From Pomphorhynchus laevis (Eukaryota > Acanthocephala > Palaeacanthocephala > Echinorhynchida > Pomphorhynchidae), in assembly GCA_012934845.2 (NCBI GenBank), contig WNNJ02000940.1, forward strand, positions 62,001 through 126,000: a DNA stretch of 64,000 nucleotides, read 5' to 3'. The stretch's first letter is position 1. Each line of letters opens with the position of its first letter. This document shows, in pieces, positions 46,410 to 58,100 of this stretch. The notes beneath the pieces are model-generated. The model was not told the origin of the DNA, did not search any database, and was given only the letters and a program-made list of their open reading frames with translations. Both the position numbers and the translations under genes were made by a program.

Positions 46410-46975
46410 TAAAATGGTATTTTATGTATCAGAAAATTCAAAAAGGGCCTTAATAATGTCAGTAGAAAATTTCAAAATTTTCAATTTCATGAAAATATAA
46501 TTATAATATAATCGCTAGCAAAATCGCAGTTGTATTTCCGAAACTTTATTTTACAGCATCACGTAAATAATCATTTTATAAATCCATCATAATATTTTTT
46601 AAATCAATTTAATAATACTTGACCACAATTTAATAATACTTAACTTGATGATAAGTTAACTTGACCACATCAGTTAACGACATTAAGTTAACTTGATAAC
46701 ATCAAGTTAATAATACGTCATACTTATAGTTAGCATTTTATTCATATAAGTCGTTATTCATAATCCTGTTTCTACTTGTCCATATCCCGGATGGACGCAT
46801 AATCATTAAATTTAAATTCCGATTTTCTTCTGTGAAGGCATGATGATTGCTATGAAAATCCCAAAGATACTTTTACAGCTTTACTAAACGAAAACTGCAC
46901 CAACATTTCAAAATACAAAATACTTCATATAATAAAGCTGAAAACAACAACGATTTTATTAAATACATAATAACC
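46410..46975. other. AT-rich region upstream of the sequon-rich exon
   Basis: Contains repeated words AAGTTAACTTGA(C/T)AACATCA near 46640-46710. If the exon below is real, this is its intron. No other coding exon is found here. Confidence 0.4.
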
Positions 46976-46979
46976 TATA

Positions 46980-47290
46980 AGTAGCATGCAAGAAAAAAAA
47001 CAGACAGTCATATCATAGTCAGAAAAAACAGCAGCACAACTTCGGTCTTCAACAATTCATGTCTTCTACTTTCTCTTCTATGGCCTCACATCCATGGGGA
47101 TCTGAGCCCACCAACCGATCCAACACACCGCCTTTCGACTGAACCACCCGGGGTCTTTCAGCCCCGAAGAATCCAATCGAGACGGACGCTGAAAACAGTC
47201 AGATAGTGATGAATAACAGTTTCTTTGTAGTTGCCGCGTGCAAAATGACTGACATACATAACAATAAGAATCATAAGCACAATATGAACA
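46980..47290 (-). repeat. 3' tail of the 12/60/63 kb LINE family, tRNA-like core
   Basis: On the - strand: CCGGGTGGTTCAGTCGAAAG, GCGGTGTGTTGGATCGG, GGGCTCAGATCCCC. The same block follows the LINE C-terminus at 63480-63600. The GTGGTTCAG word and a GGGG-CTCAGAT-CCCC hairpin look like D-arm and T-arm remnants. The LINE body is absent here, so this is a 5'-truncated insertion or a SINE using the same tail. Confidence 0.6.
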
Positions 47291-48074
47291 CAATGATGAT
47301 CAAGTGACAACACTCAATGATTGTCGTATTAAACAATCACTACATTCTTCCCCACTGATAGTATCGATCCAGGTACCGTGAAGGTCTTCTAACGCGATTA
47401 AGTCGGCTAGTTTAATTTTCTTCCGTTACTTCACCTTTGCCGTCGTTTTCCACTGTCGGTACGTGATTTTTATACTGTTGGTGTAATATTTTATTATCTC
47501 TATTTGTGATACCATCATCTTCAGTTCCTGATTGTGTATCTGGTTCTTCATTAATTGTGTAATCATCTGTCACCCAGTTATTCGTTTTTTGATCCTAACG
47601 AACCTGTCGGTGCTAAATCTGTGATCGACACTCTTCCCCAATGTCCACTCTGATACTGAACGTTTGCGCTAAACTGATTATTTTCGAATTTAGAACCTTG
47701 ATTATGCCTTTTAACGATCACAGATGTCCCTATCGGTAGACACGGAGGAATGCTCGATTGACAGGACGATTTTCTTGAAAATCCTAGAAACCTTTCATTT
47801 GGTGTCAAGTTTGTAGCTGTACGCAATAAGGCATGTGTAGTTAGTAGTGCTCCTTGCAACGAGTTTTCCCAATAGACTACCGGCAATTGCTTGGTGCGCA
47901 AGTCCTTTTTGATTGATTTCTATAGAATGCCGTTATAGCGTTCGCACTGGCCATTTCCCTTCGGATGGTATGGAATTGCGAAACTCATTTGTACCGAAAG
48001 GCTGCGTAAAAATTCTTTTAGTTGAGCGGAAATAAAGCACGGACCCCTACTGAATGCACGTATGATGGAATTCC

Positions 48075-49556
48075 AATGTGCTAAAATAGCGGAATTGTAA
48101 GTACTCTTTCAACTGACAAAATTGTTTTTGGGAGAAACAGGCACAAATTTAAATATTTAAATTTATAAAAAATTAAATAGTTAATTTTTTAAAATTTTAA
48201 GCGAATTGAAGTCGGAATGACTTTTAAATATATTCGTATTATTTGCATAAATTTTCGGTGTAATTGCTATCATTGTAAAGTTTTCCAATAAATGCACGAA
48301 AAGTTATTCAACTTTTTTCATTTTTTCGAAAAAAATGATTTGAATTTGAAAATTCTCAAAAATTTCAAATATAAACATACAATTTTTATTGCAGTACTGC
48401 AATCTGCATATTTATCATGATCTATAATCCAAAGCTTCGGTAATTTGAGATTTTCCACAAAAAGTTATTTAACATTAAATTTCAAAAACAGTAATTTTTA
48501 AAATTCTTAGAAGATTTGATCGATCAATCGATTACTATGGGGAGGATGGAGATTTATCAGGCATTGTCGTTTAAATTTAATATGCATCAAATTCATCTTC
48601 CTAACATTGTTTATCACATATATAATACAATCTTTTATTTCCCTTTGATATACCCCTTCCTCCCATGTGACATAGTATGTACGTGTAATCGATTTTTCTA
48701 TCAAACTGTGTAGATGTTCACAAGTTTTAATACCTCTTTGTTATAATCTCTGTGAACATATTATTTTGTAAATTCGTAAATATTAGCGGATGTCTAGTAA
48801 TATAAACCTAAACTGGTTACGCAGTAATATTACTACGGAAATGGATGCGGTAAAATTCTTGCAGACTCGTGAACTTATTCCAAGAGGTATGTCAAACGTT
48901 ATATTAATAACATATATTCTAAAGATATTTTAGAAAAAATATGTCGTCGCAAGCATTCGATGAAACTGAGTAATCGAGGCGACAATATATACTGGCGATG
49001 CCAAAAATCGCAGTGCAATGTTTCGCCATCCGTTTATTTATCTATTGTTGGTCTAAACAATTGACGACAGTTCAATTCTGTGAAGAGGAATTGGATATCG
49101 ACCATAATACAGCTGTCGATTATAATAATTACATGCGTTAGGCCTGTGCGGCTGAGATTTTGTGAAATCCTACCAAAATATGGGGTGAGTATATGGTCGT
49201 CGAAATCGACGCAACTGTATCTGCACGCCGCAATTTCAATAGGGGACGCGTTTTACCGCAACAATGGGTGTTTGAGAATTTTCAAATTCAAATCATTTTT
49301 TTCGAAAAAATGAAGAAAGTTGAATAACTTTTCGTGCATTTATTGGAAAACTTTACAATGATAGCAATTACACCGGAAATTCATGCAAATAATACGAATA
49401 TATTTAAAAGTCATTCCGACTTCAATTCGCTTAAAATTTTAAAAAATTAACTATTTAATTTTTTATAAATTTAAATATTTAAATTTGTGCCTGTTTCTCC
49501 CAAAAACAATTTTGTCAGTTGAAAGAGTACTTACAATTCCGCTATTTTAGGACATT
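48075..49556 (+). mobile_element. Merlin-like DNA transposon, internally deleted, 286 bp TIRs
   Basis: TIRs 48075-48360 and 49271-49556 are near-perfect inverted copies beginning AATGTGCTAAAATAGCGG and ending CCGCTATTTTAGGACATT. Between them lies a + strand transposase remnant: MSSNINLNWLRSNITTEMDA (from ATG 48790); a zinc-finger-like CRRKHSM...YWRCQKSQCN (about 48940-49015); KQLTTVQFCEEELDIDHNTA; then EYMVVEIDATVSARRNFNRG and RVLPQQWVFENF, the IS1595/ISXO2-type DDE region of Merlin transposases with the first catalytic Asp. In-frame TAG and TGA interrupt it (about 49138 and 49165). A GTATGT...TTTTAG segment (about 48887-48933) could be a small intron. The frame runs straight into the right TIR, so the second Asp and the Glu are gone: non-autonomous by internal deletion. 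I see no convincing target-site duplication. Confidence 0.8.
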
Positions 49557-49589
49557 CTTATTTTGTACGCAATCATTTTTAGCCAGACG

Positions 49590-49680
49590 CGGAAGAACGA
49601 CGATAACAGTAGCAAGTACCGTTTCGTTATCACAATTACTCATCAGTGCCAGATCTCTCCCGCTGCTGGATACAGAGAAA
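49590..49680 (-). pseudogene. Hammerhead-repeat fragment inside the Gypsy fossil
   Basis: Aligns to the 23 kb units from the AGCCAGACGCG region through the stem I cap. The core CTGATGA (complement at 49640-49646) and GAAA (49622-49625) remain, and the stem I inner pair CTCT/AGAG has co-varied. The strand with the cleavage site is missing, so it is inactive. Confidence 0.8.
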
Positions 49681-49742
49681 AGTCAGTATAACTGCAAAGT
49701 CAGTTATACTGACTTCGCTACGACAAAGTCAGTATAACGGAA
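49680..49742. repeat. AAAGTCAGTATAAC short tandem/inverted repeats
   Basis: Three direct copies and one inverted copy of AAAGTCAGTATAAC between the hammerhead fragment and the integrase sequence, probably generated at the insertion joint. Confidence 0.6.
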
Positions 49743-50309
49743 AAGATCCGCGAATGCACACGGAAAATGTGAGTACTTGTCTATTACAACGAAAAGGCAT
49801 TTGTTTTTGATATTGACGAAATTGGTCTTTTGAAATCCATGATGAGCTTCTCAAAATTACGTGTTTCATTGATAAGATGGGATTCAGGTATTTTCGTAAA
49901 TCGTGGCTTAAATTCACAGCATATCTCACAATCCTTGCAAACTTTCTTTGTTTTCTCCATTGAATATGGGAGATTTTTATTTCGCACATAATGAGCCAAT
50001 CGGGATACACCGGGGTGACAGAGATTACGATGAATGTCCAGCAAACTCTGAACTTTCATCGGTCCACATATTGAACGGGACAAAGCATCTGCCTACAAAT
50101 TTTTGATTCCTGATCGATATTGTACGTCAAAATCAAAACATGATATTTCTAGTCTCCAGCGTTGCAGATGGCGAAATGGGTAATGATTTGATCAAGTTAA
50201 TAATAACATGTGCATATAAAAATGTGATTAAATGAGGAATGTTATAATATGATTGCTTGCATAATTCGCTGAAACGAATAAGCTTTACATTGATGAAAGT
50301 GGTGTCTTC

Positions 50310-50634
50310 AACAATCACTACATTCTTCCCCACTGATAGTATCGATCCAGGTACCGTGAATGTCTTCTAACGCGATTGAGTCGGCTAGATTAATTTTCTT
50401 CCGTTACTTCACCTTTGACGTCGTTTTCCACTGTCGGTACGTGATTTTTATACTGTTGGTGTAATATTATATTTTCTCTATTTGTGATACTATCATCTTC
50501 AGTTCCTGATTGTGTATCTGGTTCTTCATTAATTGTGTAATCATCTGTCACCCAGTTATTCGTTTTTTGATCCTAACGAACCTGTCGGTGCTAAATCTGT
50601 GATCGACACTCTTCCCCAATGTCCACTCTGATAC
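50310..50634 (-). repeat. Second copy of the Gypsy fossil's 3' end (325 bp)
   Basis: 325 bp nearly identical to 47332-47656, same orientation. It lies just outside the RNase H side of the fossil, where an element's own 3' end should not be. It could be part of a second insertion or a local duplication. The adjoining ATGATTGTCGTATT words recur next to both copies. Confidence 0.7.
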
Positions 50635-50779
50635 AATGATTGTCGTATTGCATTGTTCACTACTATTAGTGAACAATGTAAGTACAAAAGTGTTACGGCT
50701 TTTGTTGCTTCAAAAGTATCTTTGTAAAAACTATAATACCTTATTTAAGTTTAACTTAAATAAGATTAAGTTATTTAAG

Positions 50780-51730
50780 CTCAACTTAATAACTTAAGTT
50801 GAGCTTAAGGTATTTAAGCTCAACCAAACTTAAATACCTTATCAACTGTGTATCGCCGAAGGTTTACTCTTATTTTAAACAATGCGAAACGTATACCGAA
50901 GCCATTGATTTATTAACCCAATGTTACACTAAGCTATTCAATGCAGTTGCAGCGCGATACCGACATATTACTCGCACACAACAGGTAAACGAGACAGTTA
51001 GCGACTATTTACGAGGCTTGCGAAGATTGGCGGAGCAATGCAAGTACAAAAGTGTTAGGGATGTGCAAGCAAAAGAAGAAGCAATACCTGACACGCTTAT
51101 TGCAGGGATGAGTTCAAGGGGCATTTGTCAAAAACTTCTCGAGTATACCGACATGACGATTGATAAAGCTATTGAAACCGCGATAATATTCGAACAAGTT
51201 AGAATTGACAACTACATGTACACTGGATATGTTCAATGTTCAGCAGTTCTCGGGGATGAGGTTAATGTGCTTTTAACGAAGACAGGACATATATACCCTG
51301 AGTCTAATGTTCACATGTCTCATAACGAAAATACATATCAAAACATACCGCAGCCAACGCTCATTTTCTTAACATCAAATAAACGAAAATGTTTTTTCTG
51401 TGGTGGTGCCTCACATTCACGTGAGAAGTGTCCTGCGAGAGACGCGATTTGCACTAAGTGTGGCAAGATTGGTCATTATGCAAGGGCATACATGTCGCAG
51501 CAATCAAATTCGGTTATCGCCTACGTGGCTTCTACTATCGCTAACTGTCCTGTCCTCACTACAACGTATGTCAACGGTGTGCCATTAAAAACACTCATGG
51601 ACACAGGCAGCTTCTACCATTGATAACTGTCCTGCCCTCACTACAACGTATGCCAGCAGTGTGCCATTAAAAACACTCATGGACACAGGCCGTACAGATA
51701 ACTTCATAAGCAAAGAAGTATCAAATTGAA
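50780..51730 (+). mobile_element. Gypsy-type LTR retroelement fossil: Gag and protease start
   Basis: Fossil Gag region on the + strand: a capsid-like segment with VSDYLRGLRRLAEQCKYKS, then two zinc knuckles (CFFCGGASHSREKC and CTKCGKIGHYARAY), then an aspartic protease start with a DTG motif. It is of the same general type as the 47.3-50.2 kb fossil but lies on the opposite strand, so the two are separate pieces or one rearranged element. Broken: no RT, RNase H or integrase follows, and there are a few breaks. Gag is relatively well preserved, suggesting moderate age. Confidence 0.8.
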
Positions 51731-51959
51731 TATGAAATATGTTAACAATATGAAATATTGCTACAATAGAGCCTTTGTTACAACCACTTCCCTAAGGACT
51801 CGAATTCGAAAGCTGATCTACCCATCGTGATAGAGAAGCGAGATCCGAAGTTACAAATCATGGCCTTTTTGGGAATAGCACGGTGAGGTATTTTGTGAAC
51901 ATTTGTACATTTAGTCACTTGGTACCGTCTTACTTAATAAAAAAGAGTCGGACCCTTTT

Positions 51960-52315
51960 CGCTATCACGAATCCCAGTAAATTCAAATGTACGGTGAACG
52001 AATTGCGGCACTTGAACAAGCAACATTTAATCCATTCGTGATATCCACGACAGGATGATTAAGCTCATCTGCACAGCTTATATTAAGACGAATTACAAAA
52101 ATACAATCACAAAAGAGCGACATTACTTATAGTGACTGCATTCGATTGCTTCGAGCTAAATTTGGGTTCGCTATGGCAAGGGCTGTAAGCTTGGGCATTC
52201 AGGCAAACCGTATTCCTGGGCGTCAGATGGCACGCAGTCAATTGAACAACATGGACGACGAGCAGAAACAAGGGGTCTGCCAGCTCGAACTGACCTAGGG
52301 CAATGATTCTGACTA
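51960..52315 (+). pseudogene. RLE-type retroelement, C-terminal fragment
   Basis: The + strand reads YGERIAALEQATFNPFVIST, then LILRRITKIQSQKSDITYS, IRLLRAKFGFAMARAVSLGI. This is the same C-terminal module as YAERVTDIERSRFIPLAFTV ... DLRRFIGFTLCRAASHAIRG in the element at 52.5-54.8 kb. One in-frame TAG after STTG. No RT is attached; it immediately precedes the - strand element tail-to-tail. Confidence 0.65.
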
Positions 52316-52492
52316 TCAGAAACAATTGTATTAAAATGTTTAAAAAATATTATCTTTTAAATAATATAATTTATATTATTGTATATTTTTACCCTCAAAT
52401 TGGCCGTAATGTTCAATATCATTGTAAATGTTAAATGAAAATCTGATTAAGTTGGTCAGTTTTTTCTCTCCCAAGTTGAAAAAGTCGGCCTT

Positions 52493-54835
52493 CTATGGAT
52501 CGACCGTAAAGAAGAATGGATGGCCCTGAATCGAACGACATCCCCTTATCGCGTGCGATGCGGCTCGACACAGCGTGAAACCAATGAATCGCCTCAGGTC
52601 ACATAGGTTTTCCGCGTAACTTCTGCTTCCCCGTGCAGCCTGCAAGCGAGCGATTGTCTTCAGCAGAACTGAGGCATCTGGTCTAGCAGCACCTGTAACG
52701 GTAAACGCGAGTGGAATAAATCTGCTTCTCTCAATATCAGTAACGCGCTCAGCGTATTTTGATCTTTTCCTCGACTCGTGGAAATCGAATGCTGCTTCTC
52801 TATTTGATGCACATGAGGGAGCATGATGGCTGAATACCGTAACGTCCATAAACGGTCGCTCGTATATGGCACCTGATAGTCCATTGCAGACGATGTCGAG
52901 CCTAGCCTCTTCGCTCCGACAAGTGGCTCGGTGGTTAAATTGATGACAGCTGTTTACCCGTTGTAGTCGCGGTTCCACACCAACTCCTGTACACACCTTT
53001 GATAACTCGGTTGCCAGAAAGTCTCTTATGGCGTTGTGTCTCGTTATAATAACACCTCCCCGTTTGCATGAAAGCAAATGTGTGAGCTTAGCGTCTTCAC
53101 CACACACACTTCTCTCTAGGGAATCCAATAGGGTCTAGGCCGTAACGCATAGCCAGAGCATCTCTGAACTCATGTGGGCTTAATTGTCTGAACTCTGCTT
53201 TCAAGGGAAGTGCGCTAATCCAAGAGGACGCTCCCTGTCCTTGTACAAAAATCATCGCGTGCTGCGTTTTAGTAGGTAAATTTGATAAAGTGTTGTCCAA
53301 TCGCTCTTAATATATTTTTGTCGTTTGAGCGTTAGCTCTCTTTTAAATCGATTTTGTTCCTCCCGGAGGAGATCTCCTTGATGGCCGCTTTCATTGGACT
53401 TATAGTAGTATATCGAAGTTTCGAACTCGATCGTTGCAGCAAGAACTGGGTCGATCACGCCTAATTCTCGCTTTGAAATCGGTGATGATATTAATACCTG
53501 CATATCGGAGATGATATCTTGGCTAAATAATGCGGGTGCCAATCCGTTGAATATACTGTCACGTAGAGAACCAACCAGATCCACGTCACATGGAGTCGAA
53601 CGCATAAAATGTGTCCATTTCCACTGCACATACTTGCTGAATCCGGAAAAGGCAGCATGAGGGTCTATCTGCGAGACAGTCGATACCCGGTCTACAAGCT
53701 CATTCCACCTCACCATTCTCGCAGTAATAGTTTCCTTGATGTAATCACTCGAACCAATAGGTGCCCTCAGTACCAAAATGCCATCATACCTCGTCTCTAC
53801 GGATTCGATCAGAGGAAACGTGCCCTTCTGATGCGGATGGAGGAGTATCTTGGTTTTATCTGGATTCACTATATATCCGAATTTTGGTTATTCAGTTTGT
53901 AACAACAACCACACCCGCAATAAATCTTCGGGCAAGCCAACGAAGTTCGCATCATCGGCAAACCACCGTTGGACTATATTTGGCACTGCTTGATCGATCA
54001 TGTGTATTAACGGCAAGGATGCCATGGCGAACGCGGCCATAGCAAGGGAATCCCCTTGGGTTACTCCCTCGTTTGAAGCCAAAGACCCATCGCCGAGTAT
54101 CAGTTCCGCGACACCCGCATTAGTGTTAATCAGACACTGAACTAACCCTGGGCAAATGTGCCTAATGTTATGCAGCATAACTTTGCGATTGAGCGTATTG
54201 AAAGCATTTTGGCATCCACGGCGAGCACCCTAAACATCGGGTTCGAATTATATTCATTTCGGGGCGAATGAATAGCGTAATCGAGTCCATTTTGCTGGGA
54301 AGCACATAGTGGGGTAAATCCTGCAACTTCTTGTAAATCATCTATGATGCACGACAGGATTGTCTTCGTGACCACACGACGCACGACCTCTGAGACATCA
54401 ATTGGTCTAATTCCCCCGTTTTTCTTTGCAATTGCAATCAAACGACATGCTGTGAATGCTTCCAACATTCTGGGGCTGAGTTGAACAGTGCTTAGGCTCA
54501 CAGCAAAGTTAGCCAATGCATCCGCGAGAGCTACAGAATGTTCAGAAAAATTATTTAGTAGCTGTCTCCAAGTCATGGCATCAAGTCCCGATGGACCTGC
54601 TCCGCCGGAGGTGTGCTTGGCAGCGCGGATGATAGCTGCACCATCTATGACTGAGAATAGGAACGGGTGATGTTCGCGCACATTGGGTAAATCACATTGC
54701 AATAACGCAGCTTCATCTGCGTCTTTGGCTTTGGGGTGTAGGTTTTGCAAGTGTTATCTTACTGACAGGTCATTTATCATTGAGGTCGGATCTAGGATAC
54801 TTGATTGTTGATTTTTTTCCAAAACGGACGTTATT
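52493..54835 (-). pseudogene. RLE-type non-LTR RT element, 5'-truncated
   Basis: In - strand order from 54835: AGPSGLDAMTWRQLLNNF, IAIAKKNGGIRPIDVSEVVR (RT), EGVTQGDSLAMAAFAMA and IVQRWFADDANFVG (RT catalytic motifs, FADD), IVNPDKTKILLHP, LSPHEFRDALAMRYGL, a zinc-binding start at HLLSCKRGG with RHNAIRD, then the restriction-like endonuclease region EARLDIVC, FMDVTVF and HESRKRSKYAER (D...D...E.RKR.KY), and IERSRFIPLAFTV. About five frame changes. GC content is clearly above background. It starts 5' of the RT GPSG motif and lacks the Cys-rich N-terminus found in the 55.2 kb copy. Confidence 0.8.
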
Positions 54836-55196
54836 ATTATATTTATAATAATATAATATTATATTATTTAAAAATATTTATAACAATTATAAAATTTTGT
54901 AATATATAACAATTATAATATTATTATATTATATTATATTTTAACAATTGTTGATTACTAACTACTTACAAGACTGACAAAAACTACATACACAACAAAA
55001 TCACTTACACAACTACTTACACAAACGATTTACATAACTACTCTGAGAGACTGACGAAAACTACTTACACAACGATCTCACAATGAAATCTGCGAGACTG
55101 ACGAAATCTGAGATAAAAATATAAAAGCCTAAACACACAATATCAGTTTGATATCCCTGAACAAGAATATATACAATAATACAATTCTCAAACTTA
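54836..55196 (+). promoter_or_regulatory. 5' leader of the 55.2 kb element with repeated ACTACTTACACAA words
   Basis: The left part (54840-54950) is A/T simple sequence. From 54955 the words GACTGACAAAAACTAC, ACAACTACTTACACAA and GACTGACGAAAACTACTTAC repeat irregularly up to the ATG at 55197. An AAATATAAAAGCC TATA-like box lies at about 55118-55130. This could be the element's internal or adjacent promoter and 5' UTR. Confidence 0.45.
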
Positions 55197-58100
55197 ATGC
55201 CGAAAGGGCGACCAGCTCCTCCAAAATGCTGTTCCTACAATGGACAGGCTGCTCGCTGTAGAAGCTGTAGGTGTGCTAAAGCGAAACGTCCGTGCACTTG
55301 CTGTTCATCCAATAATTGTGAGAACGTGATTTTGTCGGCGGATGGTGTCAGAAACGCCGATCTAATGAATGAACCAACAATTCAAGCATCTGGGAATACT
55401 TTATAAGCAGTTGGGTCAGTGTCTCAATCACCACCCGATACAAATAACAGCGATACACTGCATGATATGTCCACTCGTAGTGCGTTTATTGAAGTTACGC
55501 AATGGCGCCCGAATTTCTTCTACCTTCCACGCTGCAATGAGAGTCGAGAATTTTTGGATGAACTTACCAAGCTTTTTGATGTAGCGTGCTTACCCGGTGA
55601 CGACGGATCTGCTCTGATAAAAGTAACGATATTGTGTCAGTGTGTATTACAGAAAATTGGTTCTCCGAAAATCCGAATAATCCGCTCTTGCATGGCACGT
55701 CGACTTCATTTATGGCGAAATTATAAGATACCTGAGCTGCTACATGAGGGTGAGTGCCTGCAGAATCACATTTGTTCGTTGAGGAGTAACACCAAAGCTG
55801 GGAACAACTGGCAAAGCTCCTTTTCCAAAGCAATGTTGGCTGGTAATACAAAGACTGCAATCCGCATAATCGACGATAATCCGAGCGGCAGATGCCTTAG
55901 CCCAAACGAGATTATTGAAAATGTCACTGTCAAATCGGTTCTAGAGAGTAAACACACACCAAGTTCTGATATCGATGTGGAAGTCCTACTTACCGATTCA
56001 TACAGAGAATGCGCTGACTTCCACTATTCCTTCTTTGAAGCCATCGACGCAACTTTAATCCAATCATGTGCTAGGGGAACATCCGGTTTAGCAGGGCCTT
56101 CAGGTGTAAATGCCCTCTCATGGCGTCAGATGCTCACACCGTTTGACAGGGATTCACTTCAATGAGCCTCTGTGCTTGCATCCTCGGCAAAAAGGCTGGC
56201 CAGCGGACGTGTTACTGCGGGATCGACAGATGGTCTAGTTGCATGTAGACTGATAGCCCTTGATAAGTGTCCCGGGGTTCGCCCGATAGGAATTAGCAAA
56301 ATGTATAGACGGATAATGGCCAAATCAATCTTATCAATCATTTCGCTCTTTATGAAATCTGTGGCGGGTAACTTGCAGCTTTGTGCGGGGCAAAAAGGAA
56401 GTACCGAATTCTTTATTCGGGATATGCGAAACTCCATTAAAAATTTACAATCACATTGTCTACTCATGATAGAGGCGCACAACGCATTTAATAGAATAAA
56501 CAGAATATTAGCGCTTGCTAATATGGCGAAGATCTGTCCGGGCCTGTCACATTTCCTGGATAACACCTACTGTCGCGATCTTATGCTCACGATTGAGAAT
56601 GATATTATTTTATCGCGCGAAAGTCTAACCCAAGGCGACCCTTTAGCAATGGTAGCCTTTGCATCCGCCACCATACCTATGATCAGGCGATTAGGTCAAT
56701 TACACCCTACCATTAAACGGCGATGGTATGCAGATGACGTTTCCTGCTTCGGGTTCACCGCAGACGTGTCATCTTATTTCGAATAAGTATTGTCCATCGG
56801 ACCACGATACGGCTTTTATGTAAATGTTGCCAAATGTTGTGTTTTGACTAACCCCTCAAATACTAACACATGTGTGAACTTCGTAAACCAGGGTGTTCCC
56901 GTTGTAACGAATGGTGTTAAGCTTATTGGTTGCCCGATTGGTTTTGGGTCATATGAAAGAGAATGTGTTGGTTCCATGGTTAAGCATTGGGCGGCCTTGG
57001 TTGCGAGATTAAGTGAGGTAGCCAATAGCTTTCAACAACTTGCATAATCAGCCCTAGTATTTGTGGTGCAACATAAATGGACGCACGTACAACGTGCTTG
57101 TTGTTGTGATCCTGAATGGTTAATGCGTTTAGAAACAGTGATCATAGAGCTGTGCCTAGTCAGAATGACTATGTTATATCAAACATGTGGCGAGCTGTAT
57201 TGAGTCTACCCATCTCGTTAGGTGGCTTAGGAATATTCAATCTGTGCAAATCCGTTGATATCGAATGGAATTGTTCGTCCAAGCTTTGTGCCACTCTGTC
57301 GAAGTTGGATCCAGCGTCGGAACTAGAACGGAAGCAACTGGCAGCCATGTCTGAGGTTCGGCACCTCAAAAATATATGGTGAAGAGGCAATGCGTAAAGT
57401 ACAGGCAACTTGTAACGACCTAGTCAGCAACACCTTGAGGTATGCATCACAAAAGGGGGCGTCTACATGGCTTTCAGCGAGAGAGTGTGTGATGATCGCA
57501 AGTTCAGATTAAGCAACCGTGAATTCCGTGATGGACTGGCTGTCAGATACGGTTGGGATATCATTGATGCGCCAGCCAAATGTGTCTGTGGAGATAACAA
57601 CTCCGTTGCACATGCATTGTCTTGTAAGCGAAGAAGAAAAGCGATTATTAGGCATAATGTGGTAAGAGACACATTCGCAAACGTAGTTTCCAAAGTGTGT
57701 TCAACGTCACAGATCGAACCGACATTAGCGCCACTGGAATTTGCTGACGTATTCACTCACTCAACGACTACGACTGACCATAATGCCCGATTGGATGTAT
57801 TATGTACCGGTCTGTATGGTGTAACAACTGAGTGGTTCTTCTTGGACATAGCAATATTTAATTCTCATGCTCTTTCGTACGCTATGATGGCCCCTACTGC
57901 CGCCTTCGAGTTTCATGAACATCGCAAACGTGCGAAGTACGCGCAGAGGTTTGGTGCTATAGAACACGCGACATTTATACCTTTAATTGTGTCGACTCAA
58001 GTAGGCATGGGGGTGGAGACCGAACGGCTAGTGAAGAGGGTCGCAAAAGTTCTTTCGGAGCGTCACCAGATCAATTAATCTGATAACCTTGCCAGGATCC

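Larger units (their letters stand above)
47332..50180 (-). mobile_element. Gypsy-type LTR retroelement fossil: RNase H end and integrase
   Basis: Fossil of a Gypsy-group (Ty3-like) element on the - strand. Recognisable parts in sense order: the RNase H end (DALSRSICG), the integrase zinc-binding region (H..H, C..C type, CHPGVSRLAHYVR), the integrase core, and its C-terminal part (GNGQCERYNG). The element is broken, with several breaks and no complete polyprotein. It is interrupted by two nested insertions in the integrase region: a Merlin-like DNA transposon (48075-49556) and a hammerhead-repeat piece (49590-49680). Age is hard to judge: old enough to have collected insertions and decay. Intact LTRs are not evident. 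Confidence 0.8.

Noticed and set aside
47090-47180. tRNA gene on the - strand
   Set aside because: D-arm-like and T-arm-like words are present but I cannot build an acceptor stem or anticodon arm, and the block recurs as a LINE tail.
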